From Streptomyces griseus subsp. griseus (GTDB lineage: Bacteria > Actinomycetota > Actinomycetes > Streptomycetales > Streptomycetaceae), in contig NZ_CP032543.1 of assembly GCF_003610995.1 (NCBI RefSeq), forward strand, positions 7,174,195 through 7,238,194: a stretch of 64,000 bases of DNA, in the 5' to 3' direction. The position numbers and the translations under genes are program-made. The notes under the pieces are model-generated. The model worked only from the letters and a program-made list of their open reading frames with translations. It made no database searches and had not been told where the DNA came from. This document shows positions 33,804 to 43,012 of the stretch, piece by piece; positions within the stretch are counted from its first letter, which is position 1, and each line of letters begins with the position of its first letter.

Positions 33804-34952
33804 ATGTCTGCCACGTTGAGCTCTGAAAAGACCGCGGGCGCGCTCCGTAGATCGGCGCGCGTCTCGCTCGAACTGCTGCTGGTCCTGTTGATGGCGGCCG
33901 TCGTCCTGTGGCTCGTGGGCCGTACGTGGTCGGTGGTGTGGCCCCTCATAGTGGGTCTGCTCCTCACCACCCTGACCTGGCCGATCGCCCGCTTCCTGCG
34001 CAACCGCGGGTGGCGGCCCGCGCCGGCCGCCGCCCTGGTCACCGTGCTGTTCCTCCTGGTCGGCAGCGGCATCGTCGCGCTGATCGCGGTGCCGGTGGCC
34101 TCCCAGTCCGGCCAGCTCGCCGACGGGGTCGTCGCAGGTATCGGGAGGCTGCGCGACTGGGCCGCCGGGCCGCCGCTGAACATCAGCGACGCCCAGATCA
34201 CCGGCGCTTTCGACGCGGCGGTCGATCGCATCGAGAACAGCGCGGGCAGCGTCGTCACCACGGCGGTCACGGGGGTCAGCACGGTCTTCAGCGGCCTCGT
34301 CACCGCCGTTCTCGCCCTCTTCCTGATGTTCTTCTTCCTCAAGGACGGCCCGCGTTTCCTTCCGTGGCTCGCCCGTCAGCTGCCCGGCCGCCTCGCCACC
34401 GACATCCCCGTCGTGGCCGAGCGGTGCTGGAACACACTGGGCTCGTTCGTGCGGTCCCAGGCCTTCGTCGGCCTGCTGGACGCCGTCTTCATCGGCCTCG
34501 GCCTGTGGATCCTGGGCGTTCCGCTTGTGCTGCCGCTGGCGGTGCTGACGTTCGTCTCCGCGTTCGTACCGATCGTGGGCGCGGTCTTCGCCGGTTTCGT
34601 CGCGGTGCTCATCGCGCTGGTCTCCAACGGCCTGACGGACGCGCTGATCGTGCTGGCGATCATCATCGTGGTGCAGCAACTGGAGGGCAACATCTTCCAG
34701 CCCATGATCCAGAGCCGGGGGCTCGGTCTGCACGCCGCGGTGGTCCTGCTGGCGGTGACGCTCGGCGGCAGTCTGGCCGGCGTCGTGGGCAGTCTGCTCG
34801 CGGTACCGGCGGCGGCGCTGATCGCCGTGATCTGGAACTATCTGCGCGAGCAGCTCAGCGACCCGGGGGAGGGGTCGGAGCAGCAGGACCGGGTTCCGGA
34901 GCCCGAACCGGTGCCGGGCGGCCCCGAGTCCGACACCCCGGTTCCCGCATGA
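33804..34952 (+). CDS. AI-2E/PerM-family permease-like protein
   Basis: 382 residues with about eight hydrophobic helices and a long amphipathic central segment (QLADGVVAGIGRLRDWAAG). The C-terminal half has the family motif FVSAFVPIVGAVFAGFVAVLIALVSNG and QLEGNIFQPMIQSRGLGLHA. The family is named after an autoinducer-2 exporter, but members include ion antiporters and others; the role here is unknown. Pro/Glu-rich tail of ~30 residues. Starts at an ATG with a GGTGAG stretch upstream. Confidence 0.85.
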   Translation: MSATLSSEKTAGALRRSARVSLELLLVLLMAAVVLWLVGRTWSVVWPLIVGLLLTTLTWPIARFLRNRGWRPAPAAALVTVLFLLVGSGIVALIAVPVASQSGQLADGVVAGIGRLRDWAAGPPLNISDAQITGAFDAAVDRIENSAGSVVTTAVTGVSTVFSGLVTAVLALFLMFFFLKDGPRFLPWLARQLPGRLATDIPVVAERCWNTLGSFVRSQAFVGLLDAVFIGLGLWILGVPLVLPLAVLTFVSAFVPIVGAVFAGFVAVLIALVSNGLTDALIVLAIIIVVQQLEGNIFQPMIQSRGLGLHAAVVLLAVTLGGSLAGVVGSLLAVPAAALIAVIWNYLREQLSDPGEGSEQQDRVPEPEPVPGGPESDTPVPA

Positions 34953-35145
34953 CGCCGTAACAGCCTTTCCTCTCGGCGTACTTGACCGCTCAGCGCTGTT
35001 GGACCGCACCGGCCAGCCTCGGCACCATCGAGGCGGGCCGGTTCTCCGTGGCCCGCTTCCGGCGTGCGGCGGGCCGGGTCGTGGAGAGCTCGTACAGATT
35101 CTCCGCACGGGTCTAGGCCCGCACTCCCCTCTTGCTATACCTTGC
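34953..35145. other. intergenic stretch, possible decayed coding fragment
   Basis: With the following operator and leader the gene-free gap is ~330 bases. One plus-strand frame stays open to a TAG at ~35115 and reads GTIEAGRFSVARFRRAAGRV, but there is no start and I recognise no family; it may be a remnant. A TATACC hexamer near 35136 could be the -10 of the oxygenase operon. Confidence 0.3.
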
Positions 35146-35181
35146 GTCTAATAAGCTTGCTAGACGCAGCGTCTAACAAGC
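35146..35181 (+). promoter_or_regulatory. three-half-site palindromic operator before the diiron oxygenase
   Basis: Three copies of an 11-mer alternate in direction: GTCTAATAAGC (35146), GCTTGCTAGAC (35155, reverse) and GTCTAACAAGC (35171). The last two make a 27-bp palindrome (35155-35181) with only the centre base and one pair mismatched; the first two make an overlapping palindrome centred on AAGCTT. This is the form of a TetR-family operator with two overlapping dimer sites. It lies ~100 bases before the oxygenase start, close to a TATACC hexamer. No TetR gene is adjacent. Confidence 0.75.
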
Positions 35182-35281
35182 GGGGGCGGCGCTCGGCGGC
35201 CATCGATCTCATCGGGCGGGAACGCGATGGGCGACGGGCCGGGCGGCGCCGGGCCGATCTCTCGAGTCAAGGAGCCGCACC

Positions 35282-36196
35282 ATGTCAAGCAGCACCGTTC
35301 GGCCGGAGGACCAGGACCGGCTCGCCGAGCAGGACGTCGCCCGACGGCTGCTGGACTCGGCCGCCAAACTCTCGTACGACCCGGCCACCGAGGTGGACTG
35401 GGAGACCCCCCTCGACCCGGACCACCACGGGGCGAGCCCCGAGTGGTCCACGCTCTACAACACCGCGTACTGGAACGAGCTCACCGACGCCCAGCGCAAG
35501 GCGCTCACCCGTCAGGAAGCGGCCTCCGTCGCCAGCACGGGCATCTGGTTCGAGATGATCCTCCAGCAGATGGTGCTCCGCGACATGTACGCCAAGGACC
35601 CCACCGACCCCCGGTTCCAGTGGGCGCTCACCGAGGTCGCCGACGAGTGCCGCCACTCGATCATGTTCGCCCGCGGCGCGGCCAAGCTCGGCGCCCCCGC
35701 CTACCGGCCGCGCCGCCCCGTGGTGGAGCTGGGACGCGCCTTCAAGACCCTGGCCTTCGGTGAGGCGGCGTACGCGGCGATACTCGTGGCCGAGGAAGTC
35801 CTCGACGTGATGCAGCGCGACTGGATGCGGGACGAGCGGGTGGCGCCCTTCGTCCGCACCATCAACAACATCCATGTCGTGGAGGAGTCGCGGCACATGA
35901 AGTTCGCCCGCGCCGAGACCCGCAAACGGCTGCGGGACGCGGGCGCCGTCCGCCGTCAGCTCAACGCGATCGTGGTCGCGATCGCCTCGTACTACATCGT
36001 CACCAGCATGGTGAACCGGGACGTCTACGCCAACGCGGGCCTGGACTCCCGGCGGGCGCGGACCGAGGCCAAGGCCAACGAGCACCACAAGTCGCTGATG
36101 CGGTCCAGCTGTTCGGGGCTGATGGAGTTCCTGGCCTCGGCCCGGCTGCTGACGAAGCCGGCGCTGTTCTTCTACAAGCGCGCCTCGCTGATCTGA
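35282..36196 (+). CDS. AurF-family diiron oxygenase
   Basis: 304 residues. The diiron ligands of the p-aminobenzoate N-oxygenase (AurF/CmlI) family can be placed: Glu91 (FEMIL), Glu122 and His125 (DECRHSIMF), Glu171 (LVAEEVLD), and His198, Glu202, His205 (HVVEESRHMKFA); most spacings agree with AurF as I recall it. Members oxidise arylamines or other substrates with O2; in mycobacteria and streptomycetes many stand-alone copies have unknown substrates and are lipid-linked in some cases. GAGCC-rich leader, ATG start. A ferredoxin-reductase fusion follows 61 bases later and is the obvious electron donor. Control is probably by the triple operator upstream. Confidence 0.85.
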   Translation: MSSSTVRPEDQDRLAEQDVARRLLDSAAKLSYDPATEVDWETPLDPDHHGASPEWSTLYNTAYWNELTDAQRKALTRQEAASVASTGIWFEMILQQMVLRDMYAKDPTDPRFQWALTEVADECRHSIMFARGAAKLGAPAYRPRRPVVELGRAFKTLAFGEAAYAAILVAEEVLDVMQRDWMRDERVAPFVRTINNIHVVEESRHMKFARAETRKRLRDAGAVRRQLNAIVVAIASYYIVTSMVNRDVYANAGLDSRRARTEAKANEHHKSLMRSSCSGLMEFLASARLLTKPALFFYKRASLI

Positions 36197-36257
36197 CCGC
36201 GGCGGCGGTACGGCCCCGCGGCCGGTCCGATCCCTCACCACGACCCGAGACGACGAG

Positions 36258-37907
36258 ATGACCTACGCCATCACCCAGACCTGCTGCTCCGACGCCACCT
36301 GCGTCGCCGTCTGCCCCGTCAACTGCATCCACCCGACCCCCGAGGAGCAGGCGTTCGGGTCCACGGAGATGCTCTACGTCGACCCGGAGACCTGCATCGA
36401 CTGCGGGGCCTGCGCCGACGCCTGCCCGGTCGACGCGATCTTCCCGGTGGACAGCCTCTTCGGGGCGCAGAAGGAGTACGCCGCCATCAACGCGGCCTAC
36501 TTCGCGGGCCGGGAGCCCGGACCCGCCCCCGCCGGGCCGAACTTCCACGCCTGGGGTGAGCCCACCTTCGAGCGCGGTCTGCCCGCCGACTTCGCCCCGA
36601 TCCGGGTGGCGGTCGTCGGCACCGGACCGGCCGGCATGTACGCGGCCGAGGACCTGCTGCTGCACACCAACGCCGAGGTGACCCTGGTCGACCGGCTTCC
36701 GGTGGCGGGCGGCCTCGTCCGCTACGGCGTGGCGCCCGACCACCCCGCGACGAAGAAGGTCGGCGAGACCTTCGCCCGCTTCCACTCCCACCCCCGGGTG
36801 CGGATGCATCTGGGCGTCGAGGTCGGCAGGGACGTCACCGCCCGGGAGCTGGCCGCCCACCACGACGCGGTGATCTACGCGGTCGGCGCCTCCACCGACC
36901 GCCGGCTCGGCATCCCGGGGGAGGACCTGCCCGGCAGCGCCTCGGCCACCTCGTTCGTCTCCTGGTACAACGCCCACCCGGAGGTGGCGCCCGGGTCCGT
37001 GTCCCTGGCGGCGGAGCGCGTGGTCGTCGTCGGCAACGGCAACGTCGCCCTCGATGTCGCCCGCATCCTCGTCACGGACCCGGAGGCGCTGGCCGCCACC
37101 GACATCGCCGACCACGCGCTCGCGGCGCTGCGGGCGTCCCGGGTCCGTGAGGTGGTGCTGCTCGGGCGGCGCGGGCCCGAGGAGGCGGCCTGCACCGCGT
37201 CCGAGCTGCTCGCCCTGAAGCACCTGCCGGGGGTCGGCCTGGTCGTCGACGACCACGACCCCAGGACCGGCGCCGCGATCGACGCGGCGGCCCCGGGTAC
37301 GAAGGCGGCCCTGCTGCGGGACGTGGAGCGCCGGGCGGTTGACTGGACGCGGCCGCCCGGGCCCGGCCGCCGTATCGTCTTCCGCTTCCACTCCGCCCCG
37401 GTCGCGGGGGTCGGTGAGGACGCCCTGACTGCCGTGCGTGTGACGGCCGGGCCGGGCAAGCAGGACATTCCGGCGGGCCTGCTGCTGCGGGCGATCGGCT
37501 ACCGGGGTGTGGCCGTCCCGGGCCTGCCTTTCGACGAGGCGTCGGGGACCGTACCGCACGAGGGCGGCAGGGTCAGCGGCATGGCGGGGACGTACGTCGT
37601 CGGCTGGATCAAACGCGGCCCCTCGGGCGGCATCGGTGCCAACCGGACCTGCGCGGCCGAGACCGTCGGAACGCTGCTGGCCGACGCCGTGGCGGGTGCC
37701 CTGCCCTCCCCGGCCCACCCGGCCACGGCCTTCCGCCGCCTCGCGCGCGGCCGTGGCCGGAACGTCGTCGACGCCCGGGGGCTGGCCGCCATCGACCGGG
37801 CGGAGACGGCTCGCGGCCGCGAGCACGGCCGGCCGCGCGTCAAGCTCGGCACGGTGCCCGCCCTGGTCGCGGCTGCGAAGGGCCGCCGCTGGAAGACGCC
37901 CGGCTGA
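36258..37907 (+). CDS. ferredoxin-FprA fusion: 7Fe/8Fe ferredoxin plus NADPH reductase
   Basis: 549 residues. Residues 1-~85 are a bacterial 7Fe/8Fe-type ferredoxin with Cys9/10, Cys15, Cys19, Cys23 and CIDCGACADACP (Cys46, 49, 52, 56). From ~112 comes an FprA-like reductase: FAD motif GTGPAG at 121-126, RYGVAPDHP, NADP motif VVVGNGNVALDVAR and GWIKRGPSGGIGANR. Electrons would pass from NADPH through FAD to the attached iron-sulfur clusters and on to a partner oxygenase, here most simply the diiron enzyme just upstream. The known relative is mycobacterial FprB. A perfect 17-bp terminator follows, closing a two-gene operon. Confidence 0.9.
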   Translation: MTYAITQTCCSDATCVAVCPVNCIHPTPEEQAFGSTEMLYVDPETCIDCGACADACPVDAIFPVDSLFGAQKEYAAINAAYFAGREPGPAPAGPNFHAWGEPTFERGLPADFAPIRVAVVGTGPAGMYAAEDLLLHTNAEVTLVDRLPVAGGLVRYGVAPDHPATKKVGETFARFHSHPRVRMHLGVEVGRDVTARELAAHHDAVIYAVGASTDRRLGIPGEDLPGSASATSFVSWYNAHPEVAPGSVSLAAERVVVVGNGNVALDVARILVTDPEALAATDIADHALAALRASRVREVVLLGRRGPEEAACTASELLALKHLPGVGLVVDDHDPRTGAAIDAAAPGTKAALLRDVERRAVDWTRPPGPGRRIVFRFHSAPVAGVGEDALTAVRVTAGPGKQDIPAGLLLRAIGYRGVAVPGLPFDEASGTVPHEGGRVSGMAGTYVVGWIKRGPSGGIGANRTCAAETVGTLLADAVAGALPSPAHPATAFRRLARGRGRNVVDARGLAAIDRAETARGREHGRPRVKLGTVPALVAAAKGRRWKTPG

Positions 37908-37924
37908 TCCACCCCTGAACAGAG

Positions 37925-37962
37925 CCGAGGCCCCACCGGTCGGTGGACCGGTGGGGCCTCGG
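37925..37962 (+). terminator. hairpin terminator of the oxygenase operon
   Basis: Perfect 17-bp stem beginning CCGAGGCCCCACCGGTC with a GGTG loop. Confidence 0.8.
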
Positions 37963-38111
37963 CGGTTCGTGCAGGCAGGAGGGGGGGGGCGCCTGCATGA
38001 ACTCGGGTCAGGGGGACTCGTACCCGCTGCGCGCCGGATTGCACCTGGAAGTGCGAGTGGGGTGCGGCACAGGGGCCCGGGCGCCCGATACCGAGGTGCG
38101 CGGCGGCGCGG

Positions 38112-38555
38112 TCAGCGGGTGCCGGGATCCCCGCCGGACGCAGTCAGCTCGGCCAGTTTCTGGAATTCCCCGAGGTCGTAGTTGGCGAGCACCGAATCCA
38201 GATTGGTGAGCGCGCCGAGGCGTTCCAGGAATCCCTGGGGGTCGTATTCGATCTGGAGCGCGACCCGGCTGGAGCGGTCGTCGAGCCGGTGGAATGTGAC
38301 CACCCCGGCGTGATGGACACCCTCGGTCGTCTTCCAGGCGATGCGGTCCTCGGGCACGACCTCCGTCAGCTCCGCGACGAACCCCTTCTCCGCCCCGGGC
38401 AGCGACAGCTGCCAGGCGAAACGCCGCTCGTCCAGCGGATCGACCCGCTGCACGTGGCTCAGGAACTTCGGCCACTGGGTGACATCGCTCCACAGCGCCC
38501 AGGTGACGGCGACCGGAGCCTGGATGTCGACGGTCTCGACGATGGAGGAGGACAT
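38112..38555 (-). CDS. SRPBCC-family (polyketide cyclase/START-like) protein
   Basis: 147 residues with the helix-grip pattern: VDIQAPVAVTWALWSDVTQWPKFLSHVQRV at the start and a long C-terminal helix. These proteins bind hydrophobic ligands; the short single-domain form is often annotated polyketide cyclase/dehydrase, without proof. Soluble. GNNT-N15-GGGTAC upstream suggests SigB-type stress control. It is divergent from a tiny membrane protein gene. The ~150 bases after its stop and before the oxygenase terminator hold no gene. Confidence 0.8.
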   Translation of the reverse strand: MSSSIVETVDIQAPVAVTWALWSDVTQWPKFLSHVQRVDPLDERRFAWQLSLPGAEKGFVAELTEVVPEDRIAWKTTEGVHHAGVVTFHRLDDRSSRVALQIEYDPQGFLERLGALTNLDSVLANYDLGEFQKLAELTASGGDPGTR

Positions 38556-38599
38556 GCACGACCACCTTGCTTTCCCTCGGGTATGGCTTGGGCTCTCTG

Positions 38600-38624
38600 G
38601 TACCCGGATCCGGTGGGCCCACGC
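38600..38624 (-). promoter_or_regulatory. SigB-type promoter candidate
   Basis: On the minus strand GCGT, 15 bases, GGGTAC lies 45 bases upstream of the SRPBCC start and fits GNNT-N14-16-GGGTAC/T. Confidence 0.35.
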
Positions 38625-38710
38625 GGAGCCGGCCGACGAAAACCCTTGGCCGACGGAAAACGTTTATGAGGCGCATACTCGAAGGTAGTCGGCATTGTTT
38701 GGAGGGCTCC

Positions 38711-38866
38711 ATGATTGTCCTCGGTGTCATTCTGCTGGTGATCGGCCTGATCGCCGGCATTTCCATCCTCTGGACCATCGGCATCGTTCTGGTGGCCATC
38801 GGTCTGGTGCTCTGGGTCCTGGGAGCGACGGGCCGCGCGGTGGGCGGTCGGCGCCACTACTGGTAG
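38711..38866 (+). CDS. DUF6131-like two-helix membrane protein
   Basis: 51 residues: two hydrophobic helices (VLGVILLVIGLIAGISI and GIVLVAIGLVLWVLGA) ending in AVGGRRHYW, the signature of a very common Streptomyces small membrane protein annotated DUF6131. GGAGGG lies five bases before the ATG. Function unknown, often among stress genes. A perfect 18-bp terminator follows. Confidence 0.75.
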   Translation: MIVLGVILLVIGLIAGISILWTIGIVLVAIGLVLWVLGATGRAVGGRRHYW

Positions 38867-38896
38867 CCCGCCGGGCGTGGAGCCCGCACACCGCCG

Positions 38897-38936
38897 GCCT
38901 TCGCCGCCGCTCCCGCAGGGGAGCGGCGGCGAAGGC
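38897..38936 (+). terminator. hairpin terminator
   Basis: Perfect 18-bp stem beginning GCCTTCGCCGCCGCTCCC with a GCAG loop. Confidence 0.8.
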
Positions 38937-39018
38937 GCGTTGTCAGTGCCCTCTTCTACGGTGTGATCAGTGAGATCCGCCGGAACGGCCGCGGATCCGC
39001 CCTGGGGAGGGGTCTGCC

Positions 39019-40475
39019 ATGTCTGCCGCGTCCACCGTGCCGACGACGACGTATCTGGAGCTGTCACAGGAAGGCGCCGGTGCGCACAAGTTCTACGAGG
39101 TGACCGTCGACGGACTGGTGGTGACGGTGCGCTACGGGCGGATCGGTGCCGCCGGGCAGACCCAGACCTCCACGTTCGCCACGCTCGCCAAGGCGCAGGC
39201 CGCGGCGGCGAAGAAGGTGGGGGAGAAGGTCCGTAAGGGCTACGCCCCGGCCGTCCCCGGGCAGCGCGCACCCCGGTCGGTGACCCGCCGCCAGGTGGCC
39301 TCGGCGCCCTCCACCGCGCGCGCCGTCGCTCCCGTGCTCTGGCGCTTCCGCACCGGCTCCTCCGCCTTCGGCATCCACGTCGACGACGAGCAGTGCTGGG
39401 TGGGCAACCAGGCGGGCGATGTCTACACCCTGGACCACGAGGGCGGCGTCCTGGCCCGCTTCAGCCTCCCCGACGGGGTGAAGTGCCTGGTCGCCGACGA
39501 CTTCTGGATCTACGCGGGGTGTGACGACGGCCGGGTCTACGACCTCTCCTCCAAGCTGCCGTTCGCGGCGTACGACATCGCGGCGGACGTCGACATCTTC
39601 TGGCTGGACATCCACGAGGGCCTGCTGAACGTGTCGGACCGCGAGGGCCGGCTGACCGTCATCGACCACGAGGACGAGCACCAGTGGTCGCGCCGCAGCC
39701 AGGGCGAGCACGCCTGGATGGTCCGCGCCGACGACCGGGCGGTCTACCACGGCCACCACCGGGGCGTCACCGCCTACGCCCCGGACGGCGGCGGCGAGTT
39801 GTGGCACACGGCCACCCGGGGCGGTGTCCTGTTCGGCTGGCAGGAGGACGACGCGGTGTACGCGGGGACGGCGCACCGGGCGGTCCAGCGGCTGGCGAAG
39901 GCGACCGGCGCGATCGAGGCCACGTATGCCTGCGACAGCGCGGTCTACTCGTGCGCGACCTCGCCCGGCGGGCGGTTCGTCTTCGCGGGCGACGCCTCCT
40001 CGTCCGTGTACTGCTTCGACCAGGACGGCACCCGCCTGTGGAAGCTCGGCACGGGCGGCGGGTCGGCGCTGTCCATGCAGTACCGCGAGGGACGGCTGTA
40101 CCTGGTGACGACCGACGGTTCGCTGGTCTGCGTCGACGCGAGCGAGGCGGCCATCTCCGCGGCCCAGCAGGGCACGGTGCCCGCTCCCCGGGATGTGAAG
40201 CTGGCCGCCGCGCTGCCGACCTACGCGCCCGCGACGGCCGCCGCCGCGGTCACCACCGTGGCCCACGCCCCCGCCGGATCGGTCGTCGTCGAGTGCGTCC
40301 AGGACACCGGCGGCCGCCTCCGCGTGCACGTGGTCTCCGGGGCTACGACACCTCCTGGAACGTCCAGTTCCCCCGTGCGATACGGCAGCCCGGCGCGCGG
40401 TACGTGGTGGACGCCCTGCACGCGGCGGCCGGCGGCTTCTACCGGGTCCGGGGTGACATCCGGCGGTTGCAGTGA
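39019..40475 (+). pseudogene. WGR-domain beta-propeller protein, one frameshift
   Basis: Residues ~8-85 form a WGR domain (KFYEVTVDGLVVTVRYGRIGAAGQ), known from PARPs and bacterial nucleic-acid-linked proteins; the rest (~100-440) is a PQQ/WD-like propeller with repeats such as CWVGNQAGDVYTLDHEGG and [18 protein letters not shown]. The frame holds to [18 protein letters not shown], then coding continues one frame back as [20 protein letters not shown] to a proper stop. Adding one G to the run at 40339-40342 restores a ~486-residue protein, so this is probably a sequence error rather than a dead gene. GGGGAGGGG precedes the ATG. Function unknown; no partner ATPase or VWA gene is adjacent. Confidence 0.7.
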
Positions 40476-40480
40476 GCCGG

Positions 40481-40520
40481 GCCGGACGGGTGGGCCGACA
40501 GCCCGGCCCACCCGTCCGGC
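40481..40520 (+). terminator. hairpin terminator
   Basis: GCCGGACGGGTGGGCC pairs perfectly with its complement across an 8-base loop, six bases after the stop of the propeller gene. Confidence 0.8.
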
Positions 40521-40553
40521 AGGACCCAGGCGAGGAGCGTCTCCACTGCGGTA

Positions 40554-40567
40554 TGGGAGCGCTTCCA
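40554..40567 (+). promoter_or_regulatory. CebR box, distal
   Basis: TGGGAGCGCTTCCA matches 13 of 14 positions of the CebR operator TGGGAGCGCTCCCA, ~200 bases upstream of the cellulase start. Confidence 0.75.
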
Positions 40568-40639
40568 TTCGGTCAAAGTCCCTCCAGCGCAAGGTGATTG
40601 CGCCGGGATCCTTGACATGTACCGGCAGTCACGCCACTT

Positions 40640-40653
40640 TGGGAGCGCTCCCA
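40640..40653 (+). promoter_or_regulatory. CebR box, proximal, overlapping the promoter
   Basis: TGGGAGCGCTCCCA is a perfect 14-bp CebR palindrome. TTGACA at 40612-40617 with a -10 about 17 bases on (CACTTT, 40635-40640) places the box at the transcription start, ideal for repression that is relieved by cellobiose or cellotriose. Confidence 0.9.
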
Positions 40654-40762
40654 CAGTTCATTCCGCACCACCCCGCACGCCTCACCTCCTGAGCACCACG
40701 TACCCCTGAGCCCGTCCGCCACGTCAGGCCGTGGCGGACGAACGAGAGGACACGGAGCCGCA

Positions 40763-42882
40763 ATGAGAATCAGAGGCACCACCCCGCACGTACCGCGCAG
40801 ACGAGCGGTCGCCGCACTGTCCGCCCTGGTCATGGGCGCGTCCCTGGCGATCGCCGCACCCGGCCAGGCGACGGCCGCCGCCCGCGTCGACAACCCTTAC
40901 GTCGGCGCCACCCCCTACGTGAACCCCGACTGGTCGGCCAAGGCCGCCGCCGAGCCGGGCGGCGGCGTCATCGCCGACGAGCCGTCGTTCGTCTGGATGG
41001 ACCGCATCGCCGCGATCGGCGGCACACCCGGCGCGCGAAGCCTGCGCGCCCACCTCGACACGGCGGTGGCCCAGGGAGCCGACCTCTTCCAGGTCGTCAT
41101 CTACAACCTCCCCGGCCGGGACTGCTCCGCACTCGCCTCCAACGGCGAGCTCGGCCCCACCGAGCTCGGCCGCTACAAGAGCGACTACATCGACCCGATC
41201 GCCGCCGTCCTCGGCGACCCCGCCTACGCGAACCTGCGGATCGTCACCCTCATCGAACCCGACTCCCTGCCCAACCTGGTCACCAACGCGGGCGGCACGG
41301 AAGGCTCGACGCCCGAGTGCGCCACGATGAAGGCGAACGGGAACTACGAGAAGGGCATCGGGTACGCCCTCCACAAGCTCGGCGCCCTCCCCAACGTCTA
41401 CAACTACGTCGACGCGGCCCACCACGGCTGGCTCGGCTGGGACACCAACTTCACACCGGCGGCCCAGCAGTTCAAGAAGGCGGCCACGCTCGAAGGCGCC
41501 TCCGTCTCCGACGTGCACGGCTTCATCGTGAACACGGCGAACTACTCGGTGCTCAAGGAGCCCCACTTCAAGGTGACCGACTCCGTGAACGGCACCACGG
41601 TGCGCCAGTCCTCCTGGGTCGACTGGAACTACTACGTGGACGAGCTCTCGTTCGCCCAGGCCCTGCGCACCGAGCTGGTCCGCCAGGGGTTCGCCTCCGG
41701 CATCGGGATGCTCATCGACACCGCCCGCAGTGGCTGGGCGGGCCCTCCCGGCCCACCGGTCCCGGGCCGCAGACCAGCGTCGACGCCTACGTCGACGGCA
41801 GCCGCACCGACCGGCGCATCCACGCGGGCAACTGGTGCAACCAGAAGGGCGCGGGGGTCGGCGAGCGACCGACGGCCGCCCCCGAGCCCGGGATCGACGC
41901 CTACGTCTGGGCCAAGCCCCCGGGTGAGTCCGACGGCAGCAGCAAGCCCATCGACAACGACGAGGGCAAGGGCTTCGACCGGATGTGCGACCCCACGTAC
42001 ACCGGCAACGGCCGCAACGGCTTCAACCTGACGGGCGCCCTGCCCGACTCCCCGGTGGCCGGGCACTGGTTCTCCAGCCAGTTCCAGGAGCTCCTGCGCA
42101 ACGCCAACCCGCCGCTCGGCGGCGGCACCGGAGGCGGGGAGGACACCCAGGCGCCGACCGTGCCCACGGGCCTGCGGGCCACGGCCAGGACCAGCAGCAG
42201 CGTCACCCTGGCCTGGACGGCATCCACGGACAACAAGGCGGTCACCGGGTACGACATCCTGCGTGGCGGCGCGCTCGTCGGCTCCACCGCGTCGACGACC
42301 TTCACCGACACCGGCCTGAGCGCGTCCACCGCCTACAGCTACACGGTCCGGGCCAAGGACGCGGCGGGTAACGTATCGGCGGCCTCCGCGGCCCTGCCGG
42401 TCACCACCGAGGCGGGCGGCTCCACCGGTACGGGCGCCCTCAAGGTCCAGTACCGCAACACCGATTCCTCCCCGACCGACAACCAGATCCGGATGTCCCT
42501 CCAGGTGGTCAACACCGGGACGAGCGCGGTGAACCTGGCCACGGTGACGGCCCGCTACTGGTTCACCCCCGAAGCCGGCGCGAGCACCTTCTCCACCGCC
42601 TGCGACTACGCGGTGGTGGGCTGCGGCAACGTCACCCACGGCGTACGACCGGCGAGCCCGCCGGCTCCCGGCGCCAGCCACTACCTGGAGACCGGCTTCG
42701 GCAGCGGAACCCTGGCGGCCGGCGCCTCGACCGGGGAGATCCAGCTGCGGATCAACAAGAGCGACTGGTCGGCCTTCCAGGAGGCCGACGACTACAGCCG
42801 CGCCACCAACACCGCCTTCGCCGACGCCCCGAGGATCGGCGTCTACGTCGGCTCCACCCTCGCCTGGGGCACCGCCCCCTGA
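40763..42882 (+). pseudogene. secreted GH6 cellulase with FnIII and CBM3 modules, one frameshift
   Basis: Signal peptide ~1-38 (RRRAVAALSALVMGASLAIA), then a GH6 catalytic domain with both PROSITE-type signatures, VVIYNLPGRDC and VTLIEPDSLP, a linker, a fibronectin III domain (APTVPTGLRATARTSSSVTL) and a C-terminal cellulose-binding CBM3 (LKVQYRNTDSSPTDNQIRMS). The frame breaks inside the catalytic domain after IDTARSGW: coding continues as RPTGPGPQTSVDAYVDGSR in the next frame. One G added to the GGG at 41736-41738 gives an intact ~706-residue enzyme, so a sequencing error is likely. It would hydrolyse cellulose outside the cell and is under CebR control. Confidence 0.85.
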
Positions 42883-42906
42883 CCCCACCGGCCGACGCCT
42901 CTCCCT

Positions 42907-42942
42907 CTGCCCCTCTCCCGACGCACGGCGGGGGAGGGGCAG
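42907..42942 (+). terminator. hairpin terminator of the cellulase gene
   Basis: CTGCCCCTCTCCCG pairs with CGGGGGAGGGGCAG (one G-T pair) across an 8-base loop. Confidence 0.7.
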
Positions 42943-43012
42943 CCGGTTCTGTTCACACGAGTGCATCGCCGTTCGCCCCTCCCGAGCCGGAGAACCCGCC
43001 TACCGTGTACGG

